Assembly: GCF_024628725.1 (NCBI RefSeq)
Contig: NZ_CP102410.1
Span: 124,001 to 188,000, forward strand
DNA length: 64,000 nucleotides
Reading direction: 5' to 3'
Origin: Ruegeria sp. YS9
GTDB lineage: Bacteria > Pseudomonadota > Alphaproteobacteria > Rhodobacterales > Rhodobacteraceae
The notes under the pieces are model-generated. The model worked only from the letters and a program-made list of their open reading frames with translations. It was not told where the DNA came from and made no database searches. Shown here piece by piece: positions 15,831-23,100 of this stretch. A program made the translations under genes and the position numbers. Position 1 is the stretch's first letter. Each line of letters starts with the position of its first letter.

Positions 15831-16128
15831 ATCATCTCTTCCCGCTCAGATCTTTTGAATTGGTTTTCAAAGCCCGGCTCGATCCGGTTCTTTTGGATGT
15901 TTTCTAGCGCACTTCTAAAACATCGGCATTTCTGAAAGGAAGCGCAAATGAGGCAATCTCAATCGAAGTGCCAGGCAGAAGTCGGTGATATGCCAGGCAG
16001 AAGTCGGTGATATGCCGGGCAGATGTCAGTGAAAATTCTTCTTCGAGAAGGCAATCTGTACGGCTGATGCTCGGGAATAGCTGTGCTCGAACAGTACTCT
16101 GGACATACATGTATTTCCGGAGAGAGCG
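15831..16128. promoter_or_regulatory. Leader region of the enediyne-type operon
   Basis: About 300 bases between the IS and the first small gene of the operon. It holds the three 22-bp tandem repeats (15968-16033) and a TGGACATACATGTA stretch just upstream of the 16129 gene. I cannot place a promoter with confidence. The IS lies upstream of the repeats, so an activator site here would be intact. Confidence 0.4.
15968..16033 (+). repeat. Three 22-bp tandem direct repeats
   Basis: Three adjoining units, 15968-15989, 15990-16011 and 16012-16033. Each starts with RTGCC and contains GGCAGAAGTC or a close variant. Units 1 and 2 differ at one base; unit 3 differs from unit 2 at four. The 22-bp period is exactly two DNA turns, the spacing reported for direct-repeat sites of SARP regulators, and the array lies 95 bases upstream of the operon's first gene. 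An alternative is a relic of an IS21-type end, as those ends also carry multiple direct repeats. Confidence 0.8.
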
Positions 16129-16341
16129 ATGTCGACAAAAAAGCGACCTGAACGCGCCGAGATCGTTATTCATGCGTGGTTCGAGAACGGTGAGGATGAT
16201 GACAAGGCGTTGAGGGGTTCAATTTCTTCCCTGAATGGGTCGCACAAATGTTTCTATATCGGGATGTCGCAACTCATCGAAAAAATGACGTCTCACCTGC
16301 GAAGCTTGCTGGGCAAGGAGGCTCATCGTGGTCCCAAGTAG
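16129..16341 (+). CDS. Small unknown protein at the head of the enediyne-type operon
   Basis: A 70-aa soluble, charged protein (MSTKKRPERAEIVIHAWFEN at the start) with no recognised domain. GGAGAG lies 4-5 bases before the ATG, a convincing ribosome binding site. Its end overlaps the GTG start of unbL by 14 bases, so it would be translationally coupled to the cassette. It could be a true first gene or a leader peptide; I know no counterpart in described enediyne clusters. Confidence 0.5.
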   Translation: MSTKKRPERAEIVIHAWFENGEDDDKALRGSISSLNGSHKCFYIGMSQLIEKMTSHLRSLLGKEAHRGPK

Positions 16342-17332
16342 TATTGCCATCGAACAGGCCAAATCTGCGGATTGGGGCGCGTCGCCACTTAAACCCTTCC
16401 TGCAATTGGGCCCTCGCGCTGCACATCTTGGCAGGCTGAAAGTGGGAAAGTTTCAGTCTCATGACGCAGATCATCTCCAAGCTATCGCGACGACATTCGT
16501 GCGTGGTTACAACGTGATGTTCGGGGCCGCACCGATCTCTCGGCTCGATGATATCCATGATCAGATCTCCGTTTCCCTTCGTGGGTTTCTGGTAGAAGGG
16601 GCGGCGATGGGCGCGGCGGTTCGCGACGGTATGGTACTGCAGGCGGGCCTGCTCAGCGCACTGCACACGCGGTATCACAGTAAATATCAATACCTAATTC
16701 AGGTTGGCTCAGGTTGGGCACTGGCCCGAATGCCGTGGATCAGTCGCAGGTTGTTCCAAACCCTGCCGCCCGAACTCTATACTCTGACGTTGGATGGCCG
16801 TGGTTTCCACAATACATTTTTCAAGCCAGAAAGGGCGCTTCACGGGCTAACTGTGAAATGCCAAGGACTCGCGGGCGGAGCATATGATCAAGGCGTGGGG
16901 AGGGCTCTTTGGTTTGTTTCGCTTGCTGATCTCGAAACGACTCTTTCAAGTGTAGAACGCGCACATCCTAGCAGGCAGGCAAATCTTCTGTCCGGCTTAG
17001 GGCTGGCAATGTCGTATGCTGGCCCGTCGCGGATGCAAGATTTCAAGAATGTTTGCGACAGTTTCCCTGCTCACCAAGCGGCATTTATGCAAGGTGTATC
17101 CTTTGCCATAACAGCTCTTGATGCAGCTGGCGCAGTGCGGCCCGAACTACAAGTTTTGTCTTCTCAGCTTTTGGGAGCACCGTATCGAGAGATCGTCCCC
17201 GCCATCGAAAACGATCGACCATCTGATGGTCCTTCAAGTTTCCAGGATTCCCTTGAAGCCTACGAGGTTTGGCGCAACCGGACGCGACTCCGCTTTTTAA
17301 ACCTAATCAATACGTCCCAGTTCGAGGTCTGA
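16328..17332 (+). CDS. unbL: UnbL-type DUF1702 enediyne biosynthesis protein
   Basis: A 334-aa protein with the DUF1702 layout: an N-terminal LGPRAAHLGRLKVGKF segment, FVRGYNVMF, and GRGFHNTFF, then GVGRALWFV and a GLGLAMSYAG segment. UnbL proteins are one of the five conserved proteins of the enediyne warhead cassette; their exact role is unresolved. Length matches the family (about 320-340). There is no signal peptide. The GTG start is supported by AAGGAGG six bases upstream, inside the end of the preceding small gene. Three bases separate it from unbV. The neighbours unbV, unbU, pksE and the thioesterase make the assignment much safer than the sequence alone would. Confidence 0.85.
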   Translation: MVPSSIAIEQAKSADWGASPLKPFLQLGPRAAHLGRLKVGKFQSHDADHLQAIATTFVRGYNVMFGAAPISRLDDIHDQISVSLRGFLVEGAAMGAAVRDGMVLQAGLLSALHTRYHSKYQYLIQVGSGWALARMPWISRRLFQTLPPELYTLTLDGRGFHNTFFKPERALHGLTVKCQGLAGGAYDQGVGRALWFVSLADLETTLSSVERAHPSRQANLLSGLGLAMSYAGPSRMQDFKNVCDSFPAHQAAFMQGVSFAITALDAAGAVRPELQVLSSQLLGAPYREIVPAIENDRPSDGPSSFQDSLEAYEVWRNRTRLRFLNLINTSQFEV

Positions 17333-17335
17333 TCG

Positions 17336-19192
17336 ATGTCTTTGGTGAAAGTCGCGGCATTTATTATCCCAAGCGTGCTTTACGGGGCCGCAACGTTTGA
17401 GCGCTCCAGCAAATTTCCGAACATAGCCGGATTTGGCTTTGAGAGACATGAACTACCGGCCATAGGCACGACGCCCGCGTTGTCCCGGCCTGTGCATCCT
17501 GACCTACAACATATAGAAGGATGGATTTCTTCTGTGGGTGCTGCCGTTGCAGCCTTCGACTATGACCAGGATGGACTTAACAATGATTACTGCTTGGTAG
17601 ATCCGCGGTTCGACACGGTGACCGTGGGGCCGGTCCCCACAACGGGCCAAAGGTTTGCGGCGTTTGAATTGCCTGGGTTCGAAGAACCCGGCGAGCATAC
17701 GGCCCCAATGGGATGTTTGCCGTTTGATGCGGATGAAGACGGGCGCCAGGACATTGTTGTCTACTATTGGGGCCGTACCCCTTCGCTTCATCTTTCTTCT
17801 GAGAGATTCTCGGCTCGCGATTTGGTCCCAACCGAGGAGATTTGGAATACCAATGCGGCCAGTGTAGCAGACCTCAATGGAGACGGGCGGCTTGATCTGG
17901 TTTTTGGGAATTATTTCCCTGACGGCCAACATATCCTTGGCCAGACGGGCTCGGTCACAATGCAGCATTCCATGAGCCGCGCCCAAAACGCTGGCCGGAA
18001 CCGCTTGTTTGTTGCTTCACAAGGCATTGATGGAATTCAGTTTACCGATGCCAGTTCTGCTTTGGACGAGGCGATGAAAGATGGCTGGACGCTTGGTCTA
18101 GGTGCCACAGACCTTGATGGGGACGGTTTGCCCGAGCTCTACTTTTCCAATGACTTTGGTCCGGACTATCTGTTGCACAACCGTTCTCAAGACAACCAAC
18201 TCAGGTTTGTCGCGGTCACCGGCCATCGCGGTTTCACAACACCACGGTCCCGTGTCCTGGGTCGGGACAGTTTCAAGGGCATGGGTGTCGATTTCGGCGA
18301 CCTCGATGGCGATGGCAATCTTGATCTCTTCATCAGCAACATTGCCGAGGACTATGCCCTGATGGAGAGCCACCTGCTGTTCCTTGGCACTGGAGACAGC
18401 GGCGAATTCCTCCAAGGCAGGGCACCTTTTGTCGAAGCAAGTGGCACTTTAGGAGTGGCGCGTAGCGCATGGTCATGGGACGCGCGCATTGCGGATTTCA
18501 ACAATGACGGTCAGCCCGAGCTCTTGCAGGCGACAGGGTTTTTGAGGGGCGAGATAGATCGGTGGCCCGAGTTGCACGAAGTCGCCATGGGAAATGATGA
18601 GCTGCTCCGGTTTGCGTTTGTCTGGCCGCGTTTTGCAAAGGGTGATGACCTCTCTGGTGACAAAGCGGATGCGTTCTTCGTGGCCAACGAGGACGGAGAA
18701 TTTAGCGATATCGGACACGAACTGGGCTTTGCGACCTCGACCGTATCCCGTGGGATTGCCTTAGCAGATGTCGATGGCGATGGCGACCAGGATGCTTTGA
18801 TCGCTCGCCAATGGATGCCTTCGATTCTGTTGAAAAATACAGGGCAATATGCTGCCCAGGGCGTTGTGCTCGATCTTCGCTTTGAGAATGAAAACGGGTC
18901 CACACGACCCGCGATTGGGGTTTCGGCTACGCTTAGCAGTTCGGATCATCCGCTGGTCTTGCGAGACGCAATAATTGCTGGTGACGGACACTCTGGCAAG
19001 AATGCACCGGAGTTGCACTTTGGCCTTGGAGGTTGGCCTCAAGGAGCTGAGATATTCGCCGAATTGGAGTGGACCAACGCTGATGGTCAACACAAGCGCC
19101 GGGTCGCAATCGAGCCAGGGCGCCTTGAGATCATACTCTCGCCGCGGATAGCCAGGACCTTACGGCATTCAAGTACATCGGAGGACAACTGA
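17336..19192 (+). CDS. unbV: UnbV-type protein: FG-GAP/VCBS repeats plus ASPIC/UnbV domain
   Basis: A 618-aa protein with an N-terminal hydrophobic segment (residues 3-19) that could be a signal peptide or anchor, so it is probably exported. Seven calcium-binding DxDxDGxxD-type loops follow from about residue 74 to 490 (DYDQDGLNND, DADEDGRQD, DLNGDGRLD, DLDGDGLPE, DLDGDGNLD, DFNNDGQPE, DVDGDGDQD), as in a beta-propeller. The C-terminal 100 residues match the ASPIC/UnbV domain (RDAIIAGDGHSGKNAPELHF and GLGGWPQGAE). It is a conserved warhead-cassette protein of unknown chemistry. Length is normal (about 600-650). The stop overlaps the start of unbU by one base. Confidence 0.9.
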   Translation: MSLVKVAAFIIPSVLYGAATFERSSKFPNIAGFGFERHELPAIGTTPALSRPVHPDLQHIEGWISSVGAAVAAFDYDQDGLNNDYCLVDPRFDTVTVGPVPTTGQRFAAFELPGFEEPGEHTAPMGCLPFDADEDGRQDIVVYYWGRTPSLHLSSERFSARDLVPTEEIWNTNAASVADLNGDGRLDLVFGNYFPDGQHILGQTGSVTMQHSMSRAQNAGRNRLFVASQGIDGIQFTDASSALDEAMKDGWTLGLGATDLDGDGLPELYFSNDFGPDYLLHNRSQDNQLRFVAVTGHRGFTTPRSRVLGRDSFKGMGVDFGDLDGDGNLDLFISNIAEDYALMESHLLFLGTGDSGEFLQGRAPFVEASGTLGVARSAWSWDARIADFNNDGQPELLQATGFLRGEIDRWPELHEVAMGNDELLRFAFVWPRFAKGDDLSGDKADAFFVANEDGEFSDIGHELGFATSTVSRGIALADVDGDGDQDALIARQWMPSILLKNTGQYAAQGVVLDLRFENENGSTRPAIGVSATLSSSDHPLVLRDAIIAGDGHSGKNAPELHFGLGGWPQGAEIFAELEWTNADGQHKRRVAIEPGRLEIILSPRIARTLRHSSTSEDN

Positions 19193-20157
19193 TGTCGGTT
19201 ACATCAATCGATAGTGTAGATTTTCCAAAGCCTTCGAAGGTAGATGCTGGGTTGTCTTGGCAGGATCGGCGCATCGCAGGTTTATCCCGCTTTGCGATTG
19301 CGATTACCACACTCAATGTACTCGGCCATCTGTTCCTTGGTTTTGAGCAATCCTGGGCAACCCCCTTTGTCGCGTTGCTTGCCACATATGGTACGGAACT
19401 GTTTCTGGAGATCATTTCAGCCCGAGAAGAAGGCAGGCGCCCCAAATTCATCGGTAGCGCAAAGGTGTTTGTACAATTTCTCTTGTCAGCCCATGTGACT
19501 GGCCTTGCAATAGGGATGCTGCTGATGCCGCTTGAACAGCTGTGGGTGATCGCCTTTGCTGGTGCACTTGCGATCGCTTCAAAGCGTTTGTTTCAAGTCG
19601 CGATAGACTCTAGAAAACGACATTTTCTCAACCCTTCAAATTTTGGCATTACGGTCGCTCTTCTGCTTTTCCCAACGGTGGGAATTGCGCCACCATACCA
19701 GTTTACCGAGGCTACATCTGGGATTGTCGATATCCTGCTGCCGCTACTGATCATCGGGACCGGAAGCCTGTTGAACCTTAAGCTGACGGGTCGAATGCCT
19801 CTATTGTTGGTATGGGTCGGGGCATTTACACTTCAAGCGGTTGTCCGGGCCTACTGGAACGATACGAGCATTGTCGCAGGCTTGGTGCCGATGACTGGCT
19901 TCGCCTTTATTTTGTTTACATTTTACATGATCACCGACCCTGCGACGACGCCTTCAAATCCTCGGAGTCAATGGGTTTTTGGCGCAAGTGTTGCTCTGCT
20001 CTATGGCCTTTTCATGGAGCTACACATCGTATTTGGGATGTTTTATTCGCTCACGCTTGTGACCGCGCTTAGGGGGATGTGGGTTGCAATGGGCAATCCT
20101 CTCCTAGCGGCCCGGCGACGCCTTTTGGCCGGACAATTCGTTGAGCCGGGTGAATAA
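19192..20157 (+). CDS. unbU: UnbU-type integral membrane protein (RnfD-like)
   Basis: A 321-aa polytopic membrane protein with about eight to ten hydrophobic helices. The motif FYMITDPATTP near residue 245 is that of the RnfD/NqrB family, in which a nearby Thr carries covalent flavin. In enediyne clusters UnbU is the membrane member of the conserved cassette and may take part in electron transfer or transport; this is not settled. It starts by a one-base overlap with unbV (TGATG) and is followed by pksE after 34 bases with GGAG before the pksE ATG. Confidence 0.88.
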   Translation: MSVTSIDSVDFPKPSKVDAGLSWQDRRIAGLSRFAIAITTLNVLGHLFLGFEQSWATPFVALLATYGTELFLEIISAREEGRRPKFIGSAKVFVQFLLSAHVTGLAIGMLLMPLEQLWVIAFAGALAIASKRLFQVAIDSRKRHFLNPSNFGITVALLLFPTVGIAPPYQFTEATSGIVDILLPLLIIGTGSLLNLKLTGRMPLLLVWVGAFTLQAVVRAYWNDTSIVAGLVPMTGFAFILFTFYMITDPATTPSNPRSQWVFGASVALLYGLFMELHIVFGMFYSLTLVTALRGMWVAMGNPLLAARRRLLAGQFVEPGE

Positions 20158-20191
20158 TGCACACGCGTGTACAGAATGATGGAGCGGCGCG

Positions 20192-23100
20192 ATGAAGCCG
20201 ATGCAGAATACGGGTGTGTTCGTTAACGCATTGGCTTGCGAATTTCCTGGTGCGCATTCCCCTCAGCAATTTCATGATAACCTGATGGGGCGCCGCCGCG
20301 AGTTTAGTGCCATGCCCGCCGATCGTCTCGATCTTGGGGCCTACCATCCGGACCGAGTGGGTGCGGCAGACAGCATTACTGATGTTCAAGTTGCCCTGAT
20401 CCGGGACTGGAAGTTCGAAACCGAGCGCTTTCACGTCCCCAAAGCAACCTTCGAGAACACTGACCTGACGCATTGGCTCGCACTTGATCTGGCACAGCGG
20501 GCTTTATGCGAGATCGGTGGGATAGATATGCTCGATCGAGATCAAACTGCGGTCGTTGTCGCCAATACCTTGACCGGTGAGTTCTCGCGCGCCGCATTGA
20601 CCCGGCTACGTCTGCCTTTCTTAGACGAGATGTTGGCCCAGGCCCTCGATGGCGTTTTCGGAGAGAGCGAAGCAATTGAGGCCCGCCAACGATTTGCAGA
20701 TCTTGTAAGGGAGGCGTTTCCCGATCCAAACGAAGACATGTTAGCCGGGGGATTGGCCAATACGATTGCGGGACGTATTGCGAACTACTTCGACTTACGG
20801 GGCGGTGCGTACTCTGTGGATGGCGCTTGCGCTTCTTCGCTTGTCGCGCTAGCCCATGCGGTTTCGCTTCTTAAGAGCGGGCGGTCAAAACATGTCATCG
20901 TTGGGGGCGTTGATCTCTCCCTTGACCCCTTTGAGTTGGTCGGTTTTTCGCGAAACGGCGCGCTCGCAGAGCAGCGCATGCGCGTGTTTGATCGTCGCGC
21001 CGCCGGTTTTTGGCCGGGCGAAGGCGGGGCCATGATGGTGTTGAGTGCCGATCGTGGCGACAGGCTGCCAGAGATCGCTCGTGTTCTGGGCTGGGGAATG
21101 TCAACGGACGGTGCGGGCGGACTGACCCGTCCATATGCGGACGGCCAATATTTGGCCTGCTCACGCGCTCTGGCTGCCAGCAACATACGTCCTCTGGACC
21201 TCTGCTATGTTGAGGCGCATGGCACTGGAACTGCGGTTGGGGACCCAACTGAAATCCAGGCCCTTTCTCGCATTGCGTCTGATCGAAAGACCGCTTTGCA
21301 GATTGGGTCGGTTAAGTCCAACATTGGGCATACCAAGGCGGCCGCCGGGTTTGCTGGCCTAACGAAAGCGATCATGAGCTTGCAGCGTGGCGTGGTGCCC
21401 GCTCATGTAGGTTGCGTTTCACCGTCAGCTGCCTTTGAAGAGGCCGAAGAGAAAGTCTCGCCCGCGCTCGATCCACTACTGCTTTCATCTCGCGATGCGA
21501 ACATCATCGGCGTATCGAGTTTTGGCTTTGGAGGTATCAATACCCATGTGCTGGTTGCCCCAGTTGAAGATCGCAAGACACGCCGCTCAAATACTGCACC
21601 TATTGCTCCAGCTATTGACGCTGAAGCAGAGCTTTTGTTGCTTTCGTACCCTTCTCGCGAAGCGCTCGTGGCATCTCTGAAAGATATCGAAGCAAGCGTT
21701 GCGACAATCACGATGGCACGGCTCGGTGACGCATGTTGTCATTACTCCCAACCAGCGAGCGCCGGATCTTTCCGGCTAGGGTTTGCCGGGTCAACGGGCA
21801 CTGAGCTTGCTGCTAAAGCGGCGCTGGCACGGCGATGGATCGAAGATGGAGCGCCGGAGGCGCTTCGTCCCAACTGGCTGGTGGCCAACCTGGGAACGGC
21901 GACAACACCCGCCAGAATTGGCCTCTTGTTTCCTGGTCAGGCAGCGCCCGTTTTGGCTGCGAAAGGCTCATGGTCACGCGCCTTTCCGGAGGCAGCGTCT
22001 CTGCAAAAAAAATCTGATGTTTGTAAGCTTGCGCCTGACCTGCGTACCGATGTCGCACAGCCCCTCATTACTCTTTCCAATCTGTCTGGTCTCGCGGTGC
22101 TCGAAGCAATGGGTATTCGAGCCAAAGCAGCACTTGGTCATTCACTTGGGGAGTTAGCAGCGCTGTCGGCATGTGGCGCGCTGAGCAAGGAGGAGGCAAT
22201 GCGTCTGAGCTTTCGGCGGGGAAAGGTGATGCAGAACGAAGCCGTCCCGGGTGGCGCGATGATGACTGTCGCAGCAGACACTGCCACAACCGCAGCTCTG
22301 ATTGATGGGACCAGCGCCAAAATTGCATGCGAAAATGGAGTTCAAGAAACGGTTGTTGGTGGCTCACCCGATGCTCTTGACGCGGTCTCCGCTCGCGCGA
22401 CTACCATAGGTACTAGAACGCAACGGCTCAAGGTTTCCCACGCCTTTCATACGCCCGACATGGCCTTCGCTCAGGCTCGTTTCGGTGCAGTACTTGCAGG
22501 CGTAGTATTCCGGACGCCCGACAAGCTGCGCTTTTATTCCTCCGTTTCAGCTCGAGACGAATCAAAGACGCTTGACGCACATACTCTCTTGCGCGAGCAG
22601 CTGACGGCCCCGGTTCGGTTTCATTCCGCGCTTTCTGAAATGGCGCGGAATATTGACCTGTTGATCGAAGTTGGTCCTGGGGAAGGCATGACACGGCTTG
22701 CGGCGCTCAGCAACATTCCCTGTGTGGCTCTGGACTATGGCAGCGACAGTTTTGCAAGCCTGCATCGGGTTTGCGCGGCAGTCCATGTCGCAGGTTCGGA
22801 TATCAACATGAGCCGGCTTTTCGCCGGGCGCGATATTCGCCCTTTCGATGCAATTGAGCAGCAATCGCATTTAACCAATCCCTGCGGTCTTAGAGCCCGC
22901 GAAAGCCATGTTGCCTCAAAGTATTCACCCCCAAAAAAGCCAAGAGAGGATGATAAGGCAGTCATTGGGCAGAGGCTCCAACAACCGGGCACCCCGGCAG
23001 GTGAACAGGCAGATATCGAAGCCGCCGTGCGGTGCGCCTTTGCCGAGGAAACCGGCTACGCCCCTAACAAGATTGATCTCACCGCACGATTTCAGAGCCA

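Noticed and set aside
15968..16033. CRISPR array suggested by the short direct repeats
   Set aside because: The repeats adjoin one another without spacers, and no cas genes are near.
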